A program made the position numbers and the translations under genes. From JAIVJZ01 sp036386515 (GTDB lineage: Bacteria; Acidobacteriota; Blastocatellia; Pyrinomonadales; Pyrinomonadaceae), in contig DASVVO010000071.1 of the NCBI GenBank assembly GCA_036386515.1, positions 1 through 64,000 of the forward strand: a DNA stretch of 64,000 bases, in the 5' to 3' direction. The stretch's first letter is position 1. Each line of letters starts with the position of its first letter. Shown here piece after piece: positions 53,173-62,832 of the stretch. Under the pieces are notes generated by a model, which saw only the letters and a list, made by a program, of their open reading frames with translations, was not told the origin of the DNA and did no database searches.

Positions 53173-55194
53173 ATGAAAATCTGCCGTACATGCAGGCGTT
53201 GTTACGAGGACGCGGAGGCGGTCTGTGAACTGTCGGAGCACGGGCAGTTGACGCACGCCCGCCCCGGCCCACGCCTCATCGCGGAAAAGTATCGTCTCGA
53301 CCGTCTGCTCGGACGCGGCGGCATGGGCGCGGTCTATTCCGGCACGCACGTCGAACTCGAACGCGCCGTGGCCGTCAAGATGCTGCTGCCGGATTCCGTC
53401 TCCGACCCGCAGGCGCTCGAACGTTTTCGCCGCGAAGCGCGCGCCGCCGCCCGCCTCAATCACCCGAACGTCGCCAACACCTACGACTACGGCGCGCTCG
53501 CCGACGGCGAAGCCTACCTCGTCATGGAACTGCTCGACGGCCAGACGCTCCGCGAGTATCTGAACGCAGAGGGCACGCTCCCGGTGAAATGGGCGGTGGA
53601 GATCGCGTGCCAGGTGGGCGACGGCATTGGGGCGGCGCATCATTCCGACATCGTCCACCGCGACCTGAAGCCGTCGAACATTATCCTCACGCGCGACCAT
53701 CGCGGCGAACTTCAGGCCAAGGTCTTAGACTTCGGCATCGCGCGCCTGCTCGAACAGACGACCACGAGCGGCGACCCCCTGACGGCCGCCGGCGCGCTCA
53801 TCGGCACGCCGCGTTACATGTCGCCCGAACAGTGCGCCGGTCACGACTCCGATGCGCGTTCCGATGTCTACAGTCTCGCCGTCATTCTCTACGAGATGCT
53901 CGCCGGGCGTCCGCCCTTCGACGCGCCCTCCGCCACCGCCATCGCCCTCAAGCACGTGCGCGAGACGCCGCCTGACATACGCGAACTGCGGCTGGACACG
54001 CCGCCCGCGCTCGCGCAACTCGTCGCCGACTCGCTCGCCAAAGAGCCGGGCGCGCGCCCGCAAACCGCCACCGAGTTTGCCTCCAGGCTGCAAGACATCA
54101 GTTCCGCCCTGTCGCCCGACGATCATACGCCGCTCGTCCTGCACATCCCTTCGGACGAACGCGCGGCGACGACCGCCCAGATGAAAGCCGCGGCGGAGAC
54201 GGGCGAAGCGCCGGTCGAGTTTCAGACGTTCCCTCTGGAGAGCGTGATCTCGCCCACCGTTCTGCACGCGGACGAAAGGCTGACCGACCGCGCCGGAGAG
54301 CCGACGACTGACGATCCGCTCTCGCTCCACGAAGAAGATTCCGCGCCGCTCGCCGTCGCCGCCGCCGCGTCGCCCCCGGAGGCGCTTGCACCGGTCGTGG
54401 CGGCCTCGGAGACAGCCCACACGTCTGAGCCGTCCGGCGAAAGCGTCGCCGTCTTCTCCGGTTCGCAGGCGTCCGCTGCGCCGCCTGTGGATGAGGCATC
54501 ACAAGACGACGACGAAGCGGCCACGGTGGTCAACCCGTCTCCATCCGCTTCCGCCAACTCGACACGCACACGACGCCGCCGTCTCCCGCTCGCGCTCGTC
54601 TTTGGTTCCCTCGCGCTCGTGGCGTTGCTCGGCTTGCTGCTCTACGCCTGGCGCGGCAGGCAGGACAACGTTGCGGCGAACGCCAACGCCAACAATGCGC
54701 CTTCGCCCGTCGCCACGCCGACCGTGCTGGCCGAGGCGTCGCCCGCGCCCGCCACGCCTACGCCCAGTCCGTCGCAGCAGCCCTCCGCCACACCGGCGGT
54801 CGCGGGCGCGGCGGAGAAAGAGAGCGTCGCCCTGCGTTCGACCATCGACGGTTGGCTCGCCGCGCATAACGGGCGCAATCTCACGCAAGTGACGAATTTC
54901 TATATGCCGAACGTCTCCACTTTTTACCTCGCGCAAAACACCACGCGCGCCGCCGTGCGCGCCGAGAAGGCGCGTCTCTTTCAAGCTCCCAGCATGACTA
55001 TCCGGCGCACCAGCGACCCGCAAATCACCTTCGCGCCCGACGGCGGCAGGGCGACCACCGTCTTCCGCAAATCTTTCAGCCGCGGCAACGCGGCGCAGTC
55101 GCAAAGCGGCGAGGTCTTACAGGAAATCGTCTGGCAAAAGACCAATCGCGGCTGGAAGATTATCAGCGAACGCGACCTCCGCGTCCTCAGATAA
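53173..55194 (+). CDS. Receptor-type Ser/Thr protein kinase with zinc-ribbon start and NTF2-like sensor
   Basis: 673 residues. An N-terminal Cys cluster (MKICRTCRRC..C) suggests a small zinc ribbon. The kinase domain (about 40-305) is complete: GRGGMGAVYSG, VAVKML (Lys69), HRDLKPSNI, DFGIAR, GTPRYMSPEQ, SDVYSLAVILYEML. A long Pro/Ala/Glu-rich juxtamembrane part leads to one transmembrane helix (about 470-490, LVFGSLALVALLGLLLYAW), an Ala/Pro/Thr linker and an extracytoplasmic SnoaL/NTF2-like domain (about 555-673). The architecture suggests ligand-regulated signalling; the signal is unknown. Confidence 0.88.
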   Translation: MKICRTCRRCYEDAEAVCELSEHGQLTHARPGPRLIAEKYRLDRLLGRGGMGAVYSGTHVELERAVAVKMLLPDSVSDPQALERFRREARAAARLNHPNVANTYDYGALADGEAYLVMELLDGQTLREYLNAEGTLPVKWAVEIACQVGDGIGAAHHSDIVHRDLKPSNIILTRDHRGELQAKVLDFGIARLLEQTTTSGDPLTAAGALIGTPRYMSPEQCAGHDSDARSDVYSLAVILYEMLAGRPPFDAPSATAIALKHVRETPPDIRELRLDTPPALAQLVADSLAKEPGARPQTATEFASRLQDISSALSPDDHTPLVLHIPSDERAATTAQMKAAAETGEAPVEFQTFPLESVISPTVLHADERLTDRAGEPTTDDPLSLHEEDSAPLAVAAAASPPEALAPVVAASETAHTSEPSGESVAVFSGSQASAAPPVDEASQDDDEAATVVNPSPSASANSTRTRRRRLPLALVFGSLALVALLGLLLYAWRGRQDNVAANANANNAPSPVATPTVLAEASPAPATPTPSPSQQPSATPAVAGAAEKESVALRSTIDGWLAAHNGRNLTQVTNFYMPNVSTFYLAQNTTRAAVRAEKARLFQAPSMTIRRTSDPQITFAPDGGRATTVFRKSFSRGNAAQSQSGEVLQEIVWQKTNRGWKIISERDLRVLR

Positions 55195-55293
55195 AGGATG
55201 AGGGATGAGGGATGAGGGATGAATAAGAAAAGCATTCAAGACAGTTCACCTACTTTGTTTTTATTCATCCCTCATCCCTCATCCCTCATCCCT
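55195..55293. repeat. Inverted repeat of GGATGAG heptamers between the kinase gene and mutS
   Basis: The left arm (about 55197-55226) is three to four tandem GGATGAG words ending GAATAA; the right arm (about 55261-55291) is its complement. The loop is about 34 bp. It begins immediately after the kinase stop codon and may serve as a terminator or mRNA stabiliser. Confidence 0.8.
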
Positions 55294-55369
55294 CTCTCCG
55301 CTTGCCCGCCGTCGGCCGATCCAATACATTAGTTGCTTCGCACGCGATTCCTCTCTCTCTGGATGAAAC

Positions 55370-58183
55370 ATGGCTGAACCGACACTCACTCCGATGCTGC
55401 GTCAGTATCACGAACTGAAACAGCAACATCCCGGCACGATTCTCTTTTTCCGGCTCGGCGATTTCTACGAACTCTTTTTCGACGATGCCGTGACGGGCGC
55501 GCGCGAACTCGAAATCACGCTCACGGCGCGCCATAAGGAACGCGGCGCGGGGGCGGGCGTCCCGATGTGCGGCGTGCCGCACCATTCGGTTTCCGGCTAC
55601 ATCGCCAAATTGATCCGCAAAGGGTTTCGCGTCGCCATCTGCGAGCAGACCGAGGATGCGTCGAAGACGAAAAAACTGGTGCGCCGCGAAGTCGTGCGCG
55701 TCATCACGCCGGGGACGGCGATCGACCCGCAGTTGATGGAGTCGCGCGAGTGCGTCTATCTCGCCGCCGTCTGCGGCGCGGGCGACTCTTACGGCGTGGC
55801 CTTTCTCGACCTCTCGACCGGCGAATTTCGCGCCACCGAGGCGCACGGCGCGGACGCCTGGCAGCGCATCCGCGCCGACATCGAATCCTACAGCCCGCGC
55901 GAACTTCTCTTCCCCGCCTCGCTCGCGCCGCTCGTCAAAAACTCTTACACCGGCGGCGCGCACACCGAACCGCTCCCGCTCTCGCACGGCCGCGACACGA
56001 ACGTCGTGCCCTTCGCGCGCCCCACCTCCGGCGAGACGGCGAACTTCGGCAACAGTTGCATGTCGCTCTCGCCGCTCGACGATTGGCTCTGGGAACCCGT
56101 CTCGTGCGCCTCTCTGCTGCTCGAACAGTTCGGCGCGTACACGCTCGAAGGCTATGGGCTGGAAGGCAAGATCGACGCCGTCGCCGCCGCCGGCGCGTGC
56201 CTGCGCTACGCGCGCGAGACACAGCGCGACGCCGCCGCGCACGTCAACGACCTCACCTATTTCGAGTCGCAGGATCATCTCGTGCTTGACTCGGTGAGCG
56301 TGCGCAATCTCGAACTCGTCGAAGCGCAGAACAACGCCGGTCGCTCGCACACGCTGTTCGGCGTCATCGATTCCACCGTCACGGGCATGGGCGCGCGCCT
56401 GCTGCGTGCTTGGCTCTTGCGCCCGTCGGTGCGGCGCGGCGAGATCGAGGCGCGCCTCGCGGCCGTCGAAGACTTTCACGGCTCGCACATGAAACGCGAC
56501 CGCATCCAGTCGCTCCTCAAAGACGTGGCCGACCTCGAACGGCTCATCGCGCGCATCAGCATGAACACCGCCACGCCGCGCGACCTCGCCGCCCTGCGTC
56601 GCTCGCTTGAACAGGTGCCCACGATTCGCCAGACGTTATCGGACTCGCCGTCCTCGCTCCTCCAGGTCTTGCGCGAGAACGCGGACGAATTGGCGGACGT
56701 GCGCGCGACGATCGCAGAAACCATCAGCGACGACCCGCCGCTCAACCTCTCCGACGGCGGCGCGATCCGCGCGGGCTACTCCGCGGAACTCGACGAACTG
56801 CGCGCCATCAGCCGCGACGCCAAGAGCGTGATCGCCGCCCTCGAAGCGCGCGAGCGCACGCGCTCCGGCATCAATTCCCTGCGCGTGCGTTTCAACAACG
56901 TCTTCGGTTATTTCATCGAAGTCACCAAAGGGCAGGCCGCGCGCGTGCCCGCCGATTACGAACGGCGGCAGACGCTCGCCAACGCCGAACGCTACAGCAC
57001 CCCCGAACTCAAGACTTTGGAGCAGAAAGTGTTGGGCGCGGAGGGACGCATCGGTGAACTCGAAGCGACCATCTTCGCCGAAGTGCGCGCCCGCGTGGCG
57101 ACCGAGACGAAGCGTCTGCAAACGACGGCGCACGCCCTCGCCATGCTCGACGTGCTGGCCGCGCTGGCGACGACGGCCGTGCGTCAACGCTATCAAAAGC
57201 CTTCGCTCCACGACGGCGACGAGATCGAGATCGTGCAGGGACGCCACCCCGTCATCGAGGCGACGAGCGAGACGCCCTTCATCCCGAACGATCTCTACAT
57301 GAACAATTCGACGGATCGTTTGCTCATCGTCACCGGCCCCAACATGGGCGGCAAGTCAACCATCCTCCGGCAAGTCGCGCTCATCGCGCTGCTCGCGCAG
57401 GTCGGCTCGTTCGTCCCGGCCGAGCGCGCGCGCTTGCCCTTGTTCGACCGCATCTGGACGCGCGTCGGCGCGTCGGACGATCTCTCGCGCGGCCGCTCCA
57501 CCTTCATGGTCGAGATGACCGAGACCGCCGCCATCCTCCACAACGCCACCCCGCGCTCGCTCGTCCTGCTCGACGAGATCGGGCGCGGCACTTCCACCTT
57601 CGACGGTCTCTCGATCGCCTGGGCGGTCGCCGAATACCTCCACGACTCGCCCGACCATGCGGCCAAGACCCTTTTCGCCACCCACTACCACGAACTGACC
57701 GAACTCGCCGAGCGTCTGCCCGGCGCGCAGAACTATCAGATTCGCGTCGCCGAACGCGAGGGCGAAGTGATCTTCCTCTACAAGCTCGAACGCGGCCGCG
57801 CCTCGAAGTCTTACGGCATCGAAGTGGCGCACCTCGCCGGTCTGCCTCCCGCGGTGCTCACGCGCGCCCGCGACGTGTTACGACGCCTCGAACGCTACGA
57901 ACTCGACGTGTTCGCCGAGTCGGCCACCGTCGCGGCCGCCGCCGCGCGCGCGAACGCGGGCGACACTCCGGCGGGAGCCACGGCGCAAGGAACTAACAGC
58001 AGCGGCGACGCTTTGGGGCAGGCGGCGCGACGCGCGGGCAGGCGCGCTCTGGCGGCGCAGACGACGCTGTTCGACACGGTCAATCAGAGCCTGCTTGACG
58101 AGTTGCGCGGCGTTGATGTAGAAAACCTCTCGTCGGAAGAAATCCGTACGCTCCTGAAAAACATACGCACGCGAATCGTTTGA
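55370..58183 (+). CDS. mutS: DNA mismatch repair protein MutS
   Basis: 937 residues, a full MutS1. The mismatch-binding motif is LFFRLGDFYELFFDDA (about 24-39), followed by VPMCGVPHH and AICEQTEDA. The core and clamp run to about 590. The ATPase domain has VTGPNMGGKSTILRQVALI (Walker A), DDLSRGRSTFMVEM, VLLDEIGRGTSTFDGLSIAWAV (Walker B) and ATHYHELTELAE. The Ala-rich stretch near 860-900 is a linker. No mutL is adjacent. Confidence 0.97.
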   Translation: MAEPTLTPMLRQYHELKQQHPGTILFFRLGDFYELFFDDAVTGARELEITLTARHKERGAGAGVPMCGVPHHSVSGYIAKLIRKGFRVAICEQTEDASKTKKLVRREVVRVITPGTAIDPQLMESRECVYLAAVCGAGDSYGVAFLDLSTGEFRATEAHGADAWQRIRADIESYSPRELLFPASLAPLVKNSYTGGAHTEPLPLSHGRDTNVVPFARPTSGETANFGNSCMSLSPLDDWLWEPVSCASLLLEQFGAYTLEGYGLEGKIDAVAAAGACLRYARETQRDAAAHVNDLTYFESQDHLVLDSVSVRNLELVEAQNNAGRSHTLFGVIDSTVTGMGARLLRAWLLRPSVRRGEIEARLAAVEDFHGSHMKRDRIQSLLKDVADLERLIARISMNTATPRDLAALRRSLEQVPTIRQTLSDSPSSLLQVLRENADELADVRATIAETISDDPPLNLSDGGAIRAGYSAELDELRAISRDAKSVIAALEARERTRSGINSLRVRFNNVFGYFIEVTKGQAARVPADYERRQTLANAERYSTPELKTLEQKVLGAEGRIGELEATIFAEVRARVATETKRLQTTAHALAMLDVLAALATTAVRQRYQKPSLHDGDEIEIVQGRHPVIEATSETPFIPNDLYMNNSTDRLLIVTGPNMGGKSTILRQVALIALLAQVGSFVPAERARLPLFDRIWTRVGASDDLSRGRSTFMVEMTETAAILHNATPRSLVLLDEIGRGTSTFDGLSIAWAVAEYLHDSPDHAAKTLFATHYHELTELAERLPGAQNYQIRVAEREGEVIFLYKLERGRASKSYGIEVAHLAGLPPAVLTRARDVLRRLERYELDVFAESATVAAAAARANAGDTPAGATAQGTNSSGDALGQAARRAGRRALAAQTTLFDTVNQSLLDELRGVDVENLSSEEIRTLLKNIRTRIV

Positions 58184-58352
58184 GCAGCCACCACGCCAGT
58201 TTGTTCTCCGCGCTCGGTCGCCCTTGCCTGCGCCCCGTCTCGCGCCGTCTCTATCGCCCCGCGCCGCGCCGCGCCCGCCGGTCATCCCTCTTGTGCGCGC
58301 CCCCGATTTAGTTTTCACCCACAAACAGTTCTCTTTCGCCATTTGAAACCCG

Positions 58353-59492
58353 ATGACTGATAACTTTACTTCACTCACGCTCGAACAAAAGATCGGCCAA
58401 CTGCTCTATATCGGTTTACCGGGCACGGAGTTCGACGCCGATGCGCGCGCGCTCGTCGCGGACGTGCAGCCGGGCGGCGTCATCATCTTCGGCCGCAACG
58501 TTGCCACCGCCGAACAGTTGCGCTCGCTGCTCGACAGCGTGCGCGACGTGGTGCGCGTCGAACCGTTGTTCGGCATCGACCAGGAGGGCGGACTCGTCGA
58601 TCGCCTGCGGAAAATCTGCACGCCGATGCCCGCCGCGCGCACCATCCGCCAGCACGGCGACCTCGCCGCCGCGCGCATGCTCGGCCGTCTCACCGGCCAA
58701 GCCCTGCGGCTGCTCGGCTTCAACATGAACTTCGCGCCCGTCCTCTCGATCATGACGGACGACCGCGACCTGCTCTCCAACGGTCTCTATTCGCGCTCCT
58801 ACGGCCGCTCGCCCGGCGAGGTGCTCGGCTACACGATGGTCTACCTGCGGGGCTTACAAAGCGAGGGCTGCCTGGGTTGCGCCAAACATTTCCCCGGCAT
58901 CGGCGCGGGCGAGGTTGATTCGCACGAGGAGATGCCGATCATCAATCTCTCGCAAGACCAACTGATCGCGCAAGACCTCGCGCCCTACATCGAACTGTTC
59001 CAACGCGAGGACAACATGGTTCACGCCGTGATGGTCAGCCACGGCGGCTTCCCGCAGGTTGATCTCAGGAGCGGCACGGCGGGCGGGCGTCTCATCCCCG
59101 CTTCGATCAATCCGCAGATCGTCACCAAACTGCTGCGCGCAGAACTCGGCTACACGGGTCTCGTCCTCACCGACGACCTGGAGATGGGCGCGATTGCGCG
59201 CCACTACGAGATCGAGGAGACGGTGCGGCACGCCATCGAAGCGGGCGAGGACATGTTGCTCATCTGCGCCCGCCCGGATTTGATCCGGCGCGGTTTCGCT
59301 TCGCTGCTCGCGGCCGCGCGCGCGGGCGTCCTCAGCGAAGCGCGCATCGACGAATCGCTCGCACGCATCGCCCACTTCAAATCTCTCATCCAACCGCCGC
59401 TCCCCTTCGACGCGGCGCGCTTCCACGCGATCTCCGAAGAGGTGGCCGCGCTCAACCGCAAACTCAACTACACCTATGGAGGCAACCTTTGA
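58353..59492 (+). CDS. nagZ: Beta-N-acetylhexosaminidase NagZ-like (GH3)
   Basis: 379 residues. GH3 motifs: GGVIIFGRNVATAEQL, FGIDQEGGLVDRLR, NMNFAPVLSI, the KHFPG segment GCAKHFPGIGAGEVDSHEEMP (general acid His loop) and VLTDDLEMGAIARHY, whose first Asp is the likely nucleophile. No signal peptide, consistent with a cytoplasmic muropeptide-recycling enzyme removing GlcNAc. Its stop TGA shares the A with the ATG of the next gene. Confidence 0.9.
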   Translation: MTDNFTSLTLEQKIGQLLYIGLPGTEFDADARALVADVQPGGVIIFGRNVATAEQLRSLLDSVRDVVRVEPLFGIDQEGGLVDRLRKICTPMPAARTIRQHGDLAAARMLGRLTGQALRLLGFNMNFAPVLSIMTDDRDLLSNGLYSRSYGRSPGEVLGYTMVYLRGLQSEGCLGCAKHFPGIGAGEVDSHEEMPIINLSQDQLIAQDLAPYIELFQREDNMVHAVMVSHGGFPQVDLRSGTAGGRLIPASINPQIVTKLLRAELGYTGLVLTDDLEMGAIARHYEIEETVRHAIEAGEDMLLICARPDLIRRGFASLLAAARAGVLSEARIDESLARIAHFKSLIQPPLPFDAARFHAISEEVAALNRKLNYTYGGNL

Positions 59493-61108
59493 TGCAAACC
59501 CGAAATGCAGGATGCGGCGGGCGTCGAGTTACGTATACTGGTAAATCCCCCCTCACGCATTGTTTGCTTTTCGCCGCGCTCTTCTGCCTGTTGTTGTCCG
59601 GCGCGTCGTGCCGGCGCGCGGGCGGCAACGCCTTCGTAATGGTGCTCGAAGCCGGCCAGAAGACCCTCGACCCCTTGCGCGGCACGGACGCGTCCAGCGA
59701 GCGTTATCGCCAGTTGATGTTCAACCAACTGATGCGGAAGAACGAACAGTTCGATTACGTCGGCGAGTTGGCCTCGAACGTGCAGACCGCGCCCGACGGT
59801 CTCTCCGTCACGTTCACCCTGCAAGACAACGTGAAGTTTCACGACGGCAAGCCGCTCACCTCGGCCGACGTGAAATACACCTTCGACAAGTTTCTCGCCT
59901 CCGATTCGCCGAAGGCCGTGTCGTTCTTTGAAGGCACGGGCGCGAACAAGCAGCCGTTCATCGACGGGGTTGATGCGCCCGACCCGCGCACAGTCGTCTT
60001 TCGCCTGCGCCGCCCGTGGCTGGAGTTGTTCGCCAATTTGATTCCCATCGCCATCATCCCCGAAGGCACGTTCGAGTCGCAGGCGATCAAACCCGTAGGC
60101 TCCGGCGCGTTCAAGTTTGTCAGCTACGACGAATCGCAGCAGGTCGTCGATTTGGAAGCTAACGACAATTACTGGGAGGGCGCGCCAAACATCAAGCACC
60201 TGCGCGTGAAAGTGATCCTCGACGCCAACACGCAGCAGGCCGAACTCGTCGCCGGGCGCGTTGACCTCGCGGTCAACACCGCGCTCTCGCCCGACGCTTA
60301 TGTCAATCTCGGCCGGAACCAGAACCTTCAGATCGTGCAATCGCCCGGCGTCAACGTGCAATACATCGGTTTCAACAGCGAGAGCGCACCCGTCAACAAC
60401 GCGCGCGTCCGGCAGGCCATCGCCTATGCCATCGACCGCGAGAGCATCATCAAAAATCTCCTGCAGGGACAGGCGCGCATCGCCCATTCGATCCTCCCAC
60501 AGGAATCATGGGCTTATTCGCCGGAGCAAAAAACTTACACCTACGACCCGGCGCAGGCGAAAAAACTGCTCGACGAGGCCGGCTTCACAGACCCCGACGG
60601 CGACGGCCCCAAGGCGAGATTCGCCGAACCGCTCAGCTTCAAAATCTCCGCGAGCAATGCGGTCGTGCGTCAATTTTCGGGTGTCATTCAGAACTCGCTG
60701 CGGGAGGTGGGCATCCCCGTCAACATCGAAACGCTCGAAGACAACACGCTCCGCGAGGCGCAGCGCAACGGTCAATACCAACTCACCGCCGGGCGTTGGG
60801 TGGGCGGCAACCAAGACCCGATCTTCCTGCGCGACCTCTTCACCTACCTGACGGGCGGCAGCTTCAACCGCGGCCGTTTCCGCAACCCCGAACTCGACAG
60901 GATACTGGGCGAGGCCGTCAATACCGCCGACCGCGCCAAAGCCAAAACGCTCTACGCCTCCGCGCAGGATTTGATCAGCCGCGAAATGCCGATGCTGCCG
61001 CTCTGGTACACCAACAACATGGTTATCGCACGCAAGCACGTCGGCAACATCAAAGTCACCGCCGCCGCCGATTGGACTTTCGTCCGCAACCTGACGGTGG
61101 ACAAGTAG
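59492..61108 (+). CDS. ABC transporter substrate-binding lipoprotein (SBP family 5, peptide/nickel type)
   Basis: 538 residues. A lipobox-like LLSGASC (Cys40) follows a hydrophobic run. Family 5 features: LDPLRGTDASSERYRQLMFNQL, LRFTL-like VTFTLQDNVKFHDGKPLTSADVKYTFDKFL, VGSGAFKFVSY, NDNYWEGAPNIKHL, QAIAYAIDRESII and ARIAHSILPQESWAY. The start overlaps the nagZ stop (TGATG), so peptide or muropeptide uptake linked with cell-wall recycling is an attractive inference. No permease genes are adjacent. Confidence 0.88.
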   Translation: MQTRNAGCGGRRVTYTGKSPLTHCLLFAALFCLLLSGASCRRAGGNAFVMVLEAGQKTLDPLRGTDASSERYRQLMFNQLMRKNEQFDYVGELASNVQTAPDGLSVTFTLQDNVKFHDGKPLTSADVKYTFDKFLASDSPKAVSFFEGTGANKQPFIDGVDAPDPRTVVFRLRRPWLELFANLIPIAIIPEGTFESQAIKPVGSGAFKFVSYDESQQVVDLEANDNYWEGAPNIKHLRVKVILDANTQQAELVAGRVDLAVNTALSPDAYVNLGRNQNLQIVQSPGVNVQYIGFNSESAPVNNARVRQAIAYAIDRESIIKNLLQGQARIAHSILPQESWAYSPEQKTYTYDPAQAKKLLDEAGFTDPDGDGPKARFAEPLSFKISASNAVVRQFSGVIQNSLREVGIPVNIETLEDNTLREAQRNGQYQLTAGRWVGGNQDPIFLRDLFTYLTGGSFNRGRFRNPELDRILGEAVNTADRAKAKTLYASAQDLISREMPMLPLWYTNNMVIARKHVGNIKVTAAADWTFVRNLTVDK

Positions 61109-61115
61109 GGAGAAG

Positions 61116-61240
61116 AGGTCAGTTGTCCGTGGTCAGTGGTCAGTTGCATGTGGCAATCACGCATGTTGCTAAAGATGGGTTTTGAACAACTGACCACGGA
61201 CAACTGACTACTGACTACTGACCACGGACAACTGACCACT
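61116..61240. repeat. Inverted repeat of GTCAGTTGTCCGTG-type words
   Basis: The left arm (about 61118-61147) is made of GTCAGTTG, GTGGTCAGT words. The right part (about 61184-61240) holds the complement twice (CAACTGACCACGGACAACTG). It lies in the convergent space between the ABC binding protein gene and the Sua5-type gene and resembles the elements at 25.6, 55.2 and 62.9 kb in plan. Confidence 0.75.
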
Positions 61241-61253
61241 GGCGCCTGCTCGC

Positions 61254-61874
61254 TCATGCCGCGTCGCCGATTGTTTCCTGCAACTCCCGCCAACCGATCA
61301 CGCCTTCGCGGATCAAGCGCGCCTCGCCGTGGCTGACATCGAGCACGGTCGAGGGCGCGGATGAGCGCGCCGCGCCGCCGTCGATGATGAGTGCGAGGCC
61401 ATCGGGGAATGCTCGTGCGACCTCTTCGGCCGTGCGGGCGGGCGGCTCTCCCGCCCGGTTCGCGCTCGTCGCCGTCAGCGCGCCGCCGCACGCGCGCGCC
61501 AGTTCGCACACCTCCGGGTCGGCGGGCAGACGCAGCCCGATCGTTCCCGTCCCCGCCGTCAGCTCTTCCGGTAACTCCGGCAGCGCACTAACCACCAGGG
61601 TCAACGCGCCCGGCCAATGTCGCGCGCTCACGGCGTCGAACAGTTTCGACCCGTGCGCGTTGAACCGCGTCACCTCGGAGGCGTCGCCGATAATGAGAAG
61701 GATCGGTTTGCCGTCGTCCCTGCCCTTCAAGGCGAGCAGGTGTTGGAGGGCGGCGCGATTGAAGGGGTCTGCGCCGAGGCCGTAGAACGTGTCCGTGCGA
61801 AAGGCGATGAGGCCGCCCGCACGGATGATCGCGGCGGCGCGTGCGCGCGCCCGTTGGTTATCTTTCAGAATCAT
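61254..61874 (-). CDS. tsaC: L-threonylcarbamoyladenylate synthase (Sua5/YciO/YrdC family)
   Basis: 206 residues from the ATG at 61874 (MILKDNQRARA); the longer frame overlaps the next gene's start. YrdC motifs: AGGLIAFRTDTFYGLGADPFN, LKGRDDGKPILLIIGD, WPGALTLVV, GLRLPADPEV and LTATSANRAGEPPARTAEEV. It makes threonylcarbamoyl-AMP for t6A37; TsaB is encoded at 51.1 kb. It lacks the C-terminal Sua5 domain, so it is of TsaC length. Confidence 0.9.
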   Translation of the reverse strand: MILKDNQRARARAAAIIRAGGLIAFRTDTFYGLGADPFNRAALQHLLALKGRDDGKPILLIIGDASEVTRFNAHGSKLFDAVSARHWPGALTLVVSALPELPEELTAGTGTIGLRLPADPEVCELARACGGALTATSANRAGEPPARTAEEVARAFPDGLALIIDGGAARSSAPSTVLDVSHGEARLIREGVIGWRELQETIGDAA

Positions 61875-61932
61875 TGCTCGCCTCGTTTCGCGCCAGTCCG
61901 GTAAAAATCCATCTCTGCGGTAAAATAAGTTT

Positions 61933-62823
61933 ATGGCAACAGTACAGAAAAAACGTGAGCTGGATTTTAGCGATTTTCCGCCCGGCACAGTCAACGCTTA
62001 CACGCGGCTCGTGTGTCTCGCCTGCATCTTCGATCTCTTCACGAAGCAACTCGGCCTCGCGCCGCGCACGGCCTATTCCGAGATCAAACGCCACGCGCCG
62101 ACGGCCGGGGAGTTGACGGCCGACGCACCGGCGCGGCCTTATTTCGACAGCGACGAGAAACATCCGCGCTGCCCCCATTGCAACGCCGCCAAACGCTGGC
62201 ACGCGCGCCTCGACACCTTCCGCATCGAAGGCGGCAAAGCGACCGACGCCCCGCGTCGCGCCCTCGTCAAATCGCTCCCCAAGCCGGCTGAACAATTCAC
62301 CGTGCTCGAATCGCGCTCCACCAAACGCGCCATCTTCTTCTCGTGGCTCGACGCGCTCGGCCGCGAACTCGATTTCACTGACGACGCCTGGCTCATCACG
62401 GTCACGCGTCACCTGTTGGAACGCAAAGAGCCGAAGACGAACTGGGCGGAAATTTTCGCGGGCGTGCGAGCCGTGCGCCGCTCGCAGCGTCTCGCGGAAG
62501 GCTGGGAGCACGAGGGCGCGCGCCTCTACCTCTCGCCCCCGCTCTATGCCGACACGCTCCTGATTCAGTATCTCGTCAGCCGCTCCCAGGCGCACGGCGG
62601 CATTACCTTCGAGGGACGCCTCACGCTCGTCGAACTCGTCCGCCGCCTGCGCTACTCCGGCCAACTCGAAGCGCAGGGCATCACCGAGCGCGACCAGTTC
62701 GAAGTGCTCGAACAATTGATCGAGCGGTTGACGGGCGGCACCGCCCCCGCGAAACTTTATTTCCTCATCGACCGCCGCGATTTTCTCGACAAGGTCAAGA
62801 CCGTCTATTCACACTACGCCTGA
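61933..62823 (+). CDS. Hypothetical protein with one CxxC motif
   Basis: 296 residues of unknown family. A soluble, mixed alpha/beta protein without signal peptide. Conserved-looking parts are a CPHCNAAKRWHARLDTF stretch with C-x2-C and a nearby His (about residues 75-95) and a helical C-terminal half. Divergent from the Sua5-type gene, with 58 bp between the two starts. No function proposed. Confidence 0.6.
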   Translation: MATVQKKRELDFSDFPPGTVNAYTRLVCLACIFDLFTKQLGLAPRTAYSEIKRHAPTAGELTADAPARPYFDSDEKHPRCPHCNAAKRWHARLDTFRIEGGKATDAPRRALVKSLPKPAEQFTVLESRSTKRAIFFSWLDALGRELDFTDDAWLITVTRHLLERKEPKTNWAEIFAGVRAVRRSQRLAEGWEHEGARLYLSPPLYADTLLIQYLVSRSQAHGGITFEGRLTLVELVRRLRYSGQLEAQGITERDQFEVLEQLIERLTGGTAPAKLYFLIDRRDFLDKVKTVYSHYA

Positions 62824-62832
62824 CAGGGCGGA

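Noticed and set aside
55195..55293. CRISPR-like repeated heptamers
   Set aside because: Units are 7 bp with no spacers and form one hairpin, so this is not a CRISPR array. The same holds for 62.8-62.9 kb.
55286..56488. 400-codon open frame opposite mutS
   Set aside because: It covers the conserved mismatch-binding domain of mutS in antisense and has no ribosome site or recognisable motif.
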